NCBI RefSeq assembly: GCF_009834185.1
Contig: NZ_CP047173.1
Span: forward strand, 992,001-1,056,000
DNA: 64,000 nucleotides
Reading direction: 5' to 3'
Origin: Rathayibacter sp. VKM Ac-2760
Lineage (GTDB): Bacteria > Actinomycetota > Actinomycetes > Actinomycetales > Microbacteriaceae
Shown: positions 56,005 through 63,690 of the stretch, piece by piece
How the letters are laid out: each line of letters opens with the position of its first letter
Numbering within the stretch: position 1 is the stretch's first letter
Translations under genes and position numbers: made by a program
The notes under the pieces: generated by a model
The model's input: only the letters and a program-made list of their open reading frames with translations
The model's database searches: none
What the model was told of the DNA's origin: nothing

Positions 56005-56175
56005 CTCCGTGGAGGCCCGAGCCCACACGAACCCGGTGTTCCGCTCGGAGAGTCTTCGCACGGAACCACCAACAGCATCCGAGTCGTCGCAGCACCTGCT
56101 TCGAGTCGCCTCAGCCCGCCGGCCCGCCGGACGGCACCGGCCCTCGGCTGAACCACCACTCAATGAGGAGGAACC

Positions 56176-57519
56176 ATGCGGTCATCCCTGCACCGCCGTA
56201 TCACCCTTCCCGTCGCCGTTCTCGCAGCGGCCGGGATCGCCCTCGCCGGCTGCTCGAGCAGCAGCGACCCGAACGACCCCAACGCCGGCGGCGGCAGCTC
56301 CGCCGGCACCGTCGGCACCGCCGACGGCGTCGTCAACGTCTACGGCACCATCAACGGCGACGAGGCCACCCTTCTCGAGCAGTCCTGGGCGGACTGGGAG
56401 AAGGAGTCGGGCATCGACATCAAGTACACCGGCGACAAGGAGTTCGAGAAGCAGATCGGCATCAAGGTCCAGGGTGGCGACACCCCCGACCTCGCGATCT
56501 TCCCGCAGCCCGGTCTGCTCGCCGACACCGTCGCCTCCGGCAAGGTCCAGGAGCTGCCCGAGGGCGCCCTGACCAACGTCCAGAACAACTGGTCCGAGGA
56601 CTGGCAGAAGTACGGCCAGGTCGACGGCACCCAGTACGGCGCGCCGCTGATGGCGTCCGTCAAGGGCTACATCTGGTACTCGCCGAAGAAGTTCGCCGAG
56701 TGGGGCGTCTCCGTTCCCACCACGTGGGACGAGATGGAGGCGCTGGGCAAGACCATCGCCGAGAAGACCGGCGGACCGTCCTGGTGCGCGGGCTTCAACT
56801 CCGGTGAGGCGTCCGGCTGGCCGGGCACCGACTGGATCGAGGACGCCGTCCTCCGCGAGGCCGGCCCCGACGTCTACGACTCCTGGGTCGCGGGCGACAC
56901 CCCGTTCACCGACCCCGAGATCAAGACGGCCTTCGACAAGGTCGGCTCGATCCTGCTCGACCCGACCCTGGTCAACGCCGGCTACGGCGACGTCTCCTCG
57001 ATCAACTCGACCGCCTTCGGCGATGTCGCGCAGAACGTCGCCAACGGCACCTGCGCGCTGACCCACCAGGCCTCGTTCTTCGAGGGCTTCCTGACCTCGG
57101 CCGGCGCCAACGTGGCCGAGGACGGCGACGTCTGGGCCTTCCTCACCCCGCCGGCCAACGCCGACGACCCCCAGGCCGTCACCGGTGGTGGCGAGATGGT
57201 CGCCGCGTTCTCGAACGACGAGGACACCGCGAAGGTCCAGGAGTACCTGGCCAGCGCCGATTGGGCCAACAGCCGCGTCAAGCTCGGTGGCGTCATCTCG
57301 GCGAACACCGGCCTCGACGCCGCCAACGCCGGCAGCGACATCCTGAAGGACTCCATCGGCATCCTCCAGGACCCGGACACCACGTTCCGCTTCGACGGCT
57401 CGGACCTCATGCCGAAGTCCGTCGGCGCCGACAGCTTCTGGAAGGGCATGGTCGACTGGATCGACGACTCGAGCACCGATCAGGTCCTCGAGGAGATCCA
57501 GGCCGGCTACACCTCCTAG
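56176..57519 (+). CDS. Carbohydrate ABC transporter substrate-binding lipoprotein
   Basis: A 447-residue extracellular binding protein. The N-terminus is a lipoprotein signal with the lipobox LAGC (Cys25), so it is tethered to the membrane. The mature part is a family 1 solute-binding fold (VNVYGTINGDEATLLEQSWA; TPDLAIFPQPGLLADTVASG; SWCAGFNSGEASGWPGTDWI). It captures a sugar or oligosaccharide for the two permeases downstream. A hairpin follows. The control region has LacI operators. Confidence 0.94.
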   Translation: MRSSLHRRITLPVAVLAAAGIALAGCSSSSDPNDPNAGGGSSAGTVGTADGVVNVYGTINGDEATLLEQSWADWEKESGIDIKYTGDKEFEKQIGIKVQGGDTPDLAIFPQPGLLADTVASGKVQELPEGALTNVQNNWSEDWQKYGQVDGTQYGAPLMASVKGYIWYSPKKFAEWGVSVPTTWDEMEALGKTIAEKTGGPSWCAGFNSGEASGWPGTDWIEDAVLREAGPDVYDSWVAGDTPFTDPEIKTAFDKVGSILLDPTLVNAGYGDVSSINSTAFGDVAQNVANGTCALTHQASFFEGFLTSAGANVAEDGDVWAFLTPPANADDPQAVTGGGEMVAAFSNDEDTAKVQEYLASADWANSRVKLGGVISANTGLDAANAGSDILKDSIGILQDPDTTFRFDGSDLMPKSVGADSFWKGMVDWIDDSSTDQVLEEIQAGYTS

Positions 57520-57530
57520 CGGTCACGTGA

Positions 57531-57560
57531 AGGGCCGTCGCTCCCCGGAGCGGCGGCCCT
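57531..57560 (+). promoter_or_regulatory. Intercistronic hairpin after the binding-protein gene
   Basis: AGGGCCGTCGCT and AGCGGCGGCCCT pair over 12 bp (one G-U) with a CCCCGG loop. In sugar importers such a hairpin stabilises the binding-protein mRNA or lowers transcription into the permease genes. Confidence 0.6.
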
Positions 57561-57648
57561 CGATCGATGCCCGTCCGGCCGGGCCGCACCCGCGGTCCGG
57601 CCGGGTCGGGCGTCACCAGAGTTCAGAGTCGCACTCGAAAGGGCGTCC

Positions 57649-58788
57649 ATGTCCGGCTTCTTCCAGTGGCTGGCGAGCATCCCCCCGCTCGCGCAGATCC
57701 CCCTCATCCTCCTGGTGTTCGCGGCGGTCGTCGCGCTCATCCTCTTCTTCGTCGAGATCGCTCCTCGCCGCGGCACCGGCTACACGGTCCTCCGCCTCGC
57801 GGTCGCCGTCGTGCTGCCGGTCGTCCTCCTCCTCGCGTTCGGCCTGTACAACTCCGTCATGTGGGTCGCGGTCGTCGCAGCGGTCCTCGGTGGCATCCTC
57901 TTCCTGCTCGACTTCCGGTCCCGCAAAGGCGCGGGCTACGGACTGCAGCTGGTCGCGTTCATGGCCCCGGCCGCGTTCTTCATCCTGATCGGCCTGATCT
58001 ACCCGACGATCACGACGGCCTTCAACGCCTTCATGAAGAACGACGGCTCCGGATTCGCGGGCCTCGACAACTTCGTCTGGGTCTTCACCAGCCCCGACGG
58101 CGTGACCGCCTTCCTCAACACCGTGGTCTGGGTGCTCCTCGCCCCGATCACCGCCACCGCGATCGGCCTCGCCTACGCGGTCTTCATCGACAAGAGCCGC
58201 GGCGAGAAGTTCTTCAAGCTGCTGGTCTTCATGCCGATGGCGATCTCGTTCGTCGGCGCGTCGATCATCTTCAAGTTCTTCTACGACACCCGTCAGGGCG
58301 AGCAGATCGGTGTCCTCAACGGCATCCTGACTGCCTTCGGCGGCAGCCCGGTCGACTGGCTGGGCCTGGAGCCGTGGAACACGCTGTTCCTGGTCGTCGT
58401 GCTGATCTGGACGCAGGCCGGCTTCGCGATGACGGTCCTCTCGGCCGCCCTCAAGGGCGTCCCGGCGGAGCAGCTCGAGGCGGCGTCGCTGGACGGCACC
58501 AACGCCTGGCAGTCGTTCTGGAACGTCCAGGTCCCCGGCATCCGCTCCTCGATCGTGGTCGTGCTGACCACGATCTCGATCGCGTCGCTGAAGGTCTTCG
58601 ACATCGTCTCGGCGATGACCGGCGGCCGCTCCGACACCACCGTCCTCGCCTTCGAGATGGTCCGCCAGTTCCAGCTCGGCGCCCGCAGCGGCTACAGCGC
58701 GGCCCTCGCGGTCATCCTGTTCCTGCTCGTGCTCCCGATCGTCGTCTACAACGCCCGCCAGCTCGCCAAGCAGAGGGAGATCCGATGA
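57649..58788 (+). CDS. Carbohydrate ABC transporter permease (MalF-like, extended N-terminus)
   Basis: A 379-residue permease. The core (~110-375) has six helices and the EAA coupling loop EQLEAASLDGTNAWQSFWNV. The first ~110 residues add three hydrophobic segments (PLILLVFAAVVALILFFVEI; VLRLAVAVVLPVVLLLAFGL; MWVAVVAAVLGGILFLLDF), more than a usual MalF-like subunit has. That extension is the odd point. Stop overlaps the next permease start (ATGA). No ATPase gene is adjacent, so a shared MsmX-like ATPase elsewhere is probably used. Confidence 0.92.
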   Translation: MSGFFQWLASIPPLAQIPLILLVFAAVVALILFFVEIAPRRGTGYTVLRLAVAVVLPVVLLLAFGLYNSVMWVAVVAAVLGGILFLLDFRSRKGAGYGLQLVAFMAPAAFFILIGLIYPTITTAFNAFMKNDGSGFAGLDNFVWVFTSPDGVTAFLNTVVWVLLAPITATAIGLAYAVFIDKSRGEKFFKLLVFMPMAISFVGASIIFKFFYDTRQGEQIGVLNGILTAFGGSPVDWLGLEPWNTLFLVVVLIWTQAGFAMTVLSAALKGVPAEQLEAASLDGTNAWQSFWNVQVPGIRSSIVVVLTTISIASLKVFDIVSAMTGGRSDTTVLAFEMVRQFQLGARSGYSAALAVILFLLVLPIVVYNARQLAKQREIR

Positions 58789-59768
58789 GCGTCACGCCCA
58801 CTCCGATCCAGGTTCCGGTCGACCGCAGCACCGAGCGTGCGCTCGCCCGCGGCGAGTCGAAGATCGAGGCGGCCAGCGGCAAGGTCCGCAAGGCGACCAC
58901 CTCGCGCGGAGCGACCCTCGCGGCGGCGATCATCGCGGCGATCTGGACCATCCCGACCCTCGGGCTGTTCATCTCCTCGTTCCGCCCCGCGAACGACATC
59001 AAGACGACCGGCTGGTGGACGATCTTCGCCAACCCCGGCTTCACCCTCGACAACTACGCGAACGCGCTCAACTCGGGCGACAGCCTGACGCTGGGCAAGG
59101 CGTTCGTGAACTCGCTGGTCATCACGCTGCCGGCGGCGCTGATCCCGATCACGATCGCCAGCCTCGCGGCCTACGCGTTCGCGTGGATCGACTTCAAGGG
59201 CCGCAACACGCTCTTCGTGCTCGTGTTCTCGCTCCAGATCGTGCCGATCCAGATGGCCCTCGTGCCGCTGCTGCAGCTGTTCTCGGACGGCCTGCGCATC
59301 GGCAACCTCTACATCCTCCCCGGGCTCGGGGTGAACGGGTTGGACGGCTCGTACGCGAAGGTGTGGATCGCGCACACGATCTTCGCGCTCCCGCTGGCGA
59401 TCTTCATGCTGCACAACTTCATCTCGGAGATCCCCGGCGAGGTCATCGAGGCGGCCCGCGTGGACGGAGCCGGCCACGGCCAGATCTTCTTCCGCATCGT
59501 GCTGCCGCTGTCGGTCCCGGCGATCGCCTCGTTCGGCATCTTCCAGTTCCTCTGGGTCTGGAACGACCTGCTGGTCGCGACGGTCTTCACCTCCGGGCAG
59601 GGCTTGCCCATCACGAAGGCGCTTCAGGACCTCTCCGGGTCCTACGGACAGTCGTGGGAGCTGCTCACGGCCGGCGCGTTCATCTCGATCATCGTCCCGC
59701 TGATCGTGTTCTTCGCCCTCCAGCGCTTCTTCGTCCGCGGCCTGCTGGCGGGCGCGACCAAGGGCTGA
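58785..59768 (+). CDS. Carbohydrate ABC transporter permease (MalG-like)
   Basis: A 327-residue permease with a cytosolic N-terminal tail of ~45 residues and six helices. The EAA loop is EVIEAARVDGAGHGQIFFRI. Pairs with the MalF-like subunit to form the membrane channel. Starts at the ATG overlapping the previous stop. It ends the importer operon before two family A repeats. Confidence 0.94.
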   Translation: MSVTPTPIQVPVDRSTERALARGESKIEAASGKVRKATTSRGATLAAAIIAAIWTIPTLGLFISSFRPANDIKTTGWWTIFANPGFTLDNYANALNSGDSLTLGKAFVNSLVITLPAALIPITIASLAAYAFAWIDFKGRNTLFVLVFSLQIVPIQMALVPLLQLFSDGLRIGNLYILPGLGVNGLDGSYAKVWIAHTIFALPLAIFMLHNFISEIPGEVIEAARVDGAGHGQIFFRIVLPLSVPAIASFGIFQFLWVWNDLLVATVFTSGQGLPITKALQDLSGSYGQSWELLTAGAFISIIVPLIVFFALQRFFVRGLLAGATKG

Positions 59769-59828
59769 CGCTCGCACCGGAGGCCCGGATCCTGCTCACG
59801 CAGGGCCCGGGCCTTCTGTCGTTCCCGG

Positions 59829-59952
59829 GGTCTCGATACGCCGCCTTTGGCGGCTACTCGACCAGCATGAGTCGGCAGTCGGACCAGCGTTCGGCCGGGA
59901 CGCACGCCTTCCATGCTGGTCGAGTAGCCCGCATCGCGGGCGTATCGAGACC
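59829..59952. repeat. Palindromic repeat family A, inverted pair
   Basis: Reverse copy 59829-59866, with the centre CCGCCTTTGGCGG, and forward copy 59914-59952, with the centre CCCGCATCGCGGG. Both in the 315-bp gap 59769-60083, which otherwise holds only the promoter of the next gene. Confidence 0.8.
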
Positions 59953-60071
59953 CGGTGAGCGGAGTCCGCGGAACGCGGCCCGTCAGGGTCGGCAGGGTGG
60001 CCGCCGAGTGCCCGCCGCTGAGCACATCTTCGCCGTGGGCGGAAGCCGCGGGCGGTGTCGGCGGCCGGGGT

Positions 60072-60077
60072 TATGGT
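60072..60077 (+). promoter_or_regulatory. -10 box TATGGT, leaderless ABC exporter mRNA
   Basis: TATGGT ends six bases before the ATG at 60084 (CGAGCG between), the same spacing as several other genes here. Confidence 0.5.
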
Positions 60078-60083
60078 CGAGCG

Positions 60084-61970
60084 ATGAGCAGGATGGGTGA
60101 CGTCGCGAGCGGCGGCGGGATGCGCGCCGGCGCGGTGCGCGGGAAGATCTCCAGCAGCGACCCCGACGCTCAGCGGCGGAAGAACTCTGACGCTCCGAAG
60201 ATCGAGCACCTCTTCTCGCGGATCGCCTCGCTCTTCCGCGCTCACCGCACCAAGCTGATGCTCACCGTCGCTCTCGTGCTCGTCGGCGCCGCGCTCACCG
60301 TCGTGCCGCCGCTGCTCACCCAGCTCGCCTTCGACCGCGGCCTCTTCCCGGAGTCGGGCCGCCCGGACTTCCCCGTCCTGCTCGAGCTCGTCGGCGTGAT
60401 GGTGCTGATCTGGGTGGTCTCCGCGGTGCTCGGCGTCTGGCAGACCTTCCTCACCGCGACCGTCGGCAACAGCGTGATGGGCGAGCTGCGCATCCGGCTG
60501 TTCCGCCATCTCCAGGCGATGGAGCTCGGCTTCTTCACCCGCACCCGCACCGGCGTCATCCAGTCGCGCCTCGCGAACGACGTCGGTGGCGTGGCCAGCG
60601 TGCTGACCAACACGGTGTCGAGCGTGCTCGGCAACACCGTGACCGTGATCGCGGCGGTCGTCGCGATGCTCCTGCTCTCCTGGCAGATGACGATCGTCGC
60701 CGTGGTGCTCACTCCGGTGCTCGTCATCGCCCAGCGCCGCGTCGGTCAGGTCCGAGCGCGGATCGCGACGAAGACGCAGGAGTCGCTGTCCGAGATGACG
60801 GCGATCACGCAGGAGACGCTGAGCGTCTCGGGGATCCTGCTCGCGAAGAGCTTCGGCCGCCAGGAGTCGGAGGTGACGCGCTACGCCGACGAGAACGGCC
60901 GGCAGATCGACCTCCAGGTGCGCCAGCAGATGTCCGGGCAGTGGTTCTTCGCGACCGTGCAGATCTTCCTCTCGGTGATCCCCGTGGTCGTCTACCTCGT
61001 CGCCGCCTGGCTGATCCTCGGCGGGACGACCGTGACGGCCGGCACCGTCGTCGCCTTCACCACCGTGCAGGCGCGGCTGATGTGGCCGCTGCTGGGCCTC
61101 ATGCGCGTCGCGCTCGACCTGCAGACCGCCGGCGCCCTCTTCGCCCGCATCTTCGAGTACCTCGACCTGCGGCCCGCGATCGCCGACCGCGCGAGCGCCC
61201 GCGACGTCGACGGCGAGCTCGGCCGCGTCGAGCTGGACGACGTGGTCTTCCGCTACCCCGACCAGACCGACGACGTCCGGCCGACCCTCGACCGCGTCTC
61301 GGTCTCGATCGCGCCGGGCGAGTTCGTCGCCTTCGTCGGTCCCTCCGGTGCGGGCAAGACGACCATCTCGTACCTCGTCCCGCGGCTCTACGACGTCAGC
61401 GAGGGCTCGGTCCGCTTCGCCGGCACGGACGTGCGGGAGCTGCGGCAGGAGTCGCTCGTCTCGCACATCGGCATCGTCAGCCAGGAGACCTACCTCTTCC
61501 ACGCGACGATCGCCGACAACCTCCGCTACGCCCGCCCGGACGCGACGCAGGAGGAGCTGGAGGCGGCGGCCCGGTCCGCGAACATCCACGACACGATCGC
61601 GTCGTTCCCCGACGGCTACGACACCCTCGTCGGCGAGCGCGGCTACCGGCTGTCCGGCGGCGAGAAGCAGCGCCTCGCGATCGCGCGCGTGCTGCTGAAG
61701 GACCCGGCGGTGCTCATCCTCGACGAGGCGACGAGCGCCCTCGACACCGTCTCGGAGCGGATCGTGCAGACCGCCCTCGACGACGCCGCCCGCGGCCGCA
61801 CCACCATCGCGATCGCGCACCGGCTCTCGACCGTCGTCTCGGCCGACGTCATCCACGTCGTCGACGCCGGCCGCATCGTCGAGTCCGGCACCCACCTCGA
61901 GCTGCTCGAGCGCCGCGGCCTCTACGCCGCCCTCTACGCCCAGCAGGTCGAGACGGCCCTCAGCTCCTGA
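60084..61970 (+). CDS. ABC exporter, fused membrane and ATPase domains (multidrug type)
   Basis: A 628-residue half-transporter. Six helices span ~55-360, with the usual intracellular coupling segments. The ATPase domain has Walker A VGPSGAGKTT (from residue 418), signature LSGGEKQRLAIARVL (523-537), Walker B VLILDEATSALD (543-554) and the H-loop AHRLST. It works as a dimer and exports lipids, peptides or drugs. ATG at 60084, leaderless. Neighbouring genes give no cargo hint. Confidence 0.93.
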   Translation: MSRMGDVASGGGMRAGAVRGKISSSDPDAQRRKNSDAPKIEHLFSRIASLFRAHRTKLMLTVALVLVGAALTVVPPLLTQLAFDRGLFPESGRPDFPVLLELVGVMVLIWVVSAVLGVWQTFLTATVGNSVMGELRIRLFRHLQAMELGFFTRTRTGVIQSRLANDVGGVASVLTNTVSSVLGNTVTVIAAVVAMLLLSWQMTIVAVVLTPVLVIAQRRVGQVRARIATKTQESLSEMTAITQETLSVSGILLAKSFGRQESEVTRYADENGRQIDLQVRQQMSGQWFFATVQIFLSVIPVVVYLVAAWLILGGTTVTAGTVVAFTTVQARLMWPLLGLMRVALDLQTAGALFARIFEYLDLRPAIADRASARDVDGELGRVELDDVVFRYPDQTDDVRPTLDRVSVSIAPGEFVAFVGPSGAGKTTISYLVPRLYDVSEGSVRFAGTDVRELRQESLVSHIGIVSQETYLFHATIADNLRYARPDATQEELEAAARSANIHDTIASFPDGYDTLVGERGYRLSGGEKQRLAIARVLLKDPAVLILDEATSALDTVSERIVQTALDDAARGRTTIAIAHRLSTVVSADVIHVVDAGRIVESGTHLELLERRGLYAALYAQQVETALSS

Positions 61971-61979
61971 GGACCGCGG

Positions 61980-62606
61980 TCACGACTCGCAGGCGACACC
62001 GTCGCCGTCGCGGTCGAGCTTGCGGCTGTATCCGGCGTCTCCCGTGCTGATCGGCGCGGCTCCTGCTGCTCGGACGGCGTCGCAGTTCGCGTAGTACGTC
62101 GAGGTCGCCGGGGCGGCGGCGGCCGGTGCTGCCGGAGCGACCTCGGCCACCGCGACGGGTGCCGCAGCGCTGCTCGCTGCGGCCGTCTCGAGCTCGGTGA
62201 TGCGCGCATCTCGTGCGGCGAGGGTCGTCGCCGACGACGACGCGTCCGCCGTCAGCGAGTCGATCCTCGCTTGGAGCGCCGCAGCGGAGGCCTCTGCGGC
62301 GGACAGCGCGCCCTCGGCCGTCGAGCGAGCGGTCTCGGCTGCGGAAGCGGCCTCCGCCTGCGCGTCGAACGTCTCCTGCGCCTGCGCCAGCTCGGACTGC
62401 GCTGCCTCGAGCTGCTGCTGCACCTCGGCCGTCCCGGTCGCGCCGGCGCCCGTCCCCGTCACGGAGCCGAGCACGAGGGTCGCGGCCGACGTCGAGACGA
62501 GAACCCAGAGGGGCACCGTGCGGCGCTTCTTCGTCGTCCCGCGCTGCGCAGCGGGAAGGGGCGGCGGCCAGCCGGCCGCGTCGTTGCGTGAAGTCGTGTC
62601 GTGCAT
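61980..62606 (-). CDS. Secreted/membrane protein with C-terminal excalibur domain
   Basis: A 208-residue protein. A basic cytosolic start and one transmembrane segment (~29-50, LWVLVSTSAATLVLGSVTG) are followed by an alanine/glutamate/glutamine-rich coiled coil (~60-130: QQQLEAAQSELAQAQETFDA and continuing). At the end is the excalibur motif YYANCDAVRAAGAAPISTGD ... YSRKLDRDGDGVACES, a small disulfide-linked extracellular calcium-binding domain (DRDGDG). ATG with GAGAGGG upstream. Likely sits at the cell surface. Confidence 0.85.
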   Translation of the reverse strand: MHDTTSRNDAAGWPPPLPAAQRGTTKKRRTVPLWVLVSTSAATLVLGSVTGTGAGATGTAEVQQQLEAAQSELAQAQETFDAQAEAASAAETARSTAEGALSAAEASAAALQARIDSLTADASSSATTLAARDARITELETAAASSAAAPVAVAEVAPAAPAAAAPATSTYYANCDAVRAAGAAPISTGDAGYSRKLDRDGDGVACES

Positions 62607-62717
62607 GGTGCCCTCTCGTGATCGGTGAGCAGTCCGATCGCAGATCACCGCCGACAGCTAACCGTCATCTGAGGGCCAACGCAAGCTTCTCGATCGACGG
62701 GATCCGGCCGGCGCGGG

Positions 62718-62843
62718 TCAGGCACAGTCGACGATGAAGCGCATCAGCGTGGTCGCGTCGTCCGTCTCGAACACCTCGTCGAGGGCGCGGTTGAATTCGA
62801 GGCGGCGGCTGTAGGGGATGAGGACCCGCAGCGGCGTCGACCG
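62718..62843 (-). pseudogene. 3' remnant of an unidentified gene
   Basis: A reverse-strand frame without a plausible start codon encodes 41 residues with good codon bias (LRVLIPYSRRLEFNRALDEV and continuing to a TGA). Upstream, the frame dissolves into palindromic DNA and stops at a TGA. It looks like the C-terminus of a real protein whose 5' part was lost. I do not recognise the family. Confidence 0.45.
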
Positions 62844-62952
62844 TCTCAGCGCTGAGACGCCGGTCGGCTCCGTCTCAGCCGTGAGACGGCCCGAGAGAGG
62901 GGATCGCCCGGTCGCTGCGTGGGGTGATGGTGCAGAACATCAGCTGAGACGG
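62841..62952. repeat. Cluster of CCGTCTCA/TGAGACGG half-sites
   Basis: CGTCTCAGCGCTGAGACG (62842-62859, perfect 18-bp palindrome), CCGTCTCA-GCCG-TGAGACGG (62870-62889) and a lone TGAGACGG (62945-62952). Five half-sites in 112 bp. Confidence 0.7.
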
Positions 62953-63002
62953 CCTCTCATCGCTGATGGCGGATGAGCACGGTTCTGCGCTGATGTTCTG
63001 CA
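62931..63002. terminator. Long nested inverted repeat after the DUF305 gene
   Basis: TGCAGAACATCAGC (62931-62944) and its complement (62989-63002) form the outer 14-bp stem; CTCATC/GATGAG lies inside. It begins 14 bp after the DUF305 stop (reverse strand) and could end that transcript, but it lacks a U-run. Confidence 0.55.
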
Positions 63003-63015
63003 CGGAGCGCGGCGG

Positions 63016-63690
63016 TCAGGCGGCCGGACGGTCCTCGAGCATCTGCTCCATCAGCGAGATCTCGGCCTCCTGGGCCTTCACGACGGAGGAGGCGAAGTCG
63101 GTGGCCACCGTGGCGCGGCTGCGGGCGAGGAGCGCCTCGGCCATGTCGATGGCGCCGCGGTGGTGGGCGATCATCAGCTCGAGGAACCTGCGGTCGAAGT
63201 CGCGGCCGCTGAGCGTGCTCAGCTCGGTGATCTGCTCGGGCGTCGCGAGCCCGGGCATGCTGGCGGGGACGACGTCCTCCTCGGTGGACATGCCCATGGC
63301 GGAGTGCTCGTCGGCGGCGCCGGCCAGGGTCGGCCGGCCCATCCACGTCATCGACGGCTCGGGCGCGGCCTGCGGCAGGCCCCAGGAGTTCAGCCAGCCG
63401 AAGAGCTGACCGGCTTGCTGCTGCTGGGTGAGCAGGATGTCCTTCGAGACGGTGAGGACCTCGTCGTCGGCGCTGCGGTCGCGGGCGATCATCGCCAGCT
63501 CGGCGCCTTGGAGGTGGTGCACCTGCATGTCGCGGGCGAAGCCGGCCTCCGCGCTCGTCGTCGACGGGGTGGCCGAGGAGGAGAACGGGGCGAGGGCGCC
63601 GAAGAGGTAGCCGCCCGCCGCGCCCAGCAGGAGGGCGACGACGGCGACGGCCGCGACGAGGAGGCGGCCCTTACTGCTTGCCGGGCGCAT
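63016..63690 (-). CDS. DUF305 family protein (exported)
   Basis: A 224-residue protein with an N-terminal membrane anchor (GRLLVAAVAVVALLLGAAGG) and two DUF305 helix pairs, each with an HH motif: MQVHHLQGAELAM (~50-62) and MIAHHRGAIDMAEALL (~175-190). Family members resemble ferritin-like four-helix bundles and are often linked to copper or stress. Start at ATG 63690 with GGAGG upstream, overlapping the end of the DUF3105 gene by 20 bp, so the two are co-translated. Confidence 0.88.
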   Translation of the reverse strand: MRPASSKGRLLVAAVAVVALLLGAAGGYLFGALAPFSSSATPSTTSAEAGFARDMQVHHLQGAELAMIARDRSADDEVLTVSKDILLTQQQQAGQLFGWLNSWGLPQAAPEPSMTWMGRPTLAGAADEHSAMGMSTEEDVVPASMPGLATPEQITELSTLSGRDFDRRFLELMIAHHRGAIDMAEALLARSRATVATDFASSVVKAQEAEISLMEQMLEDRPAA

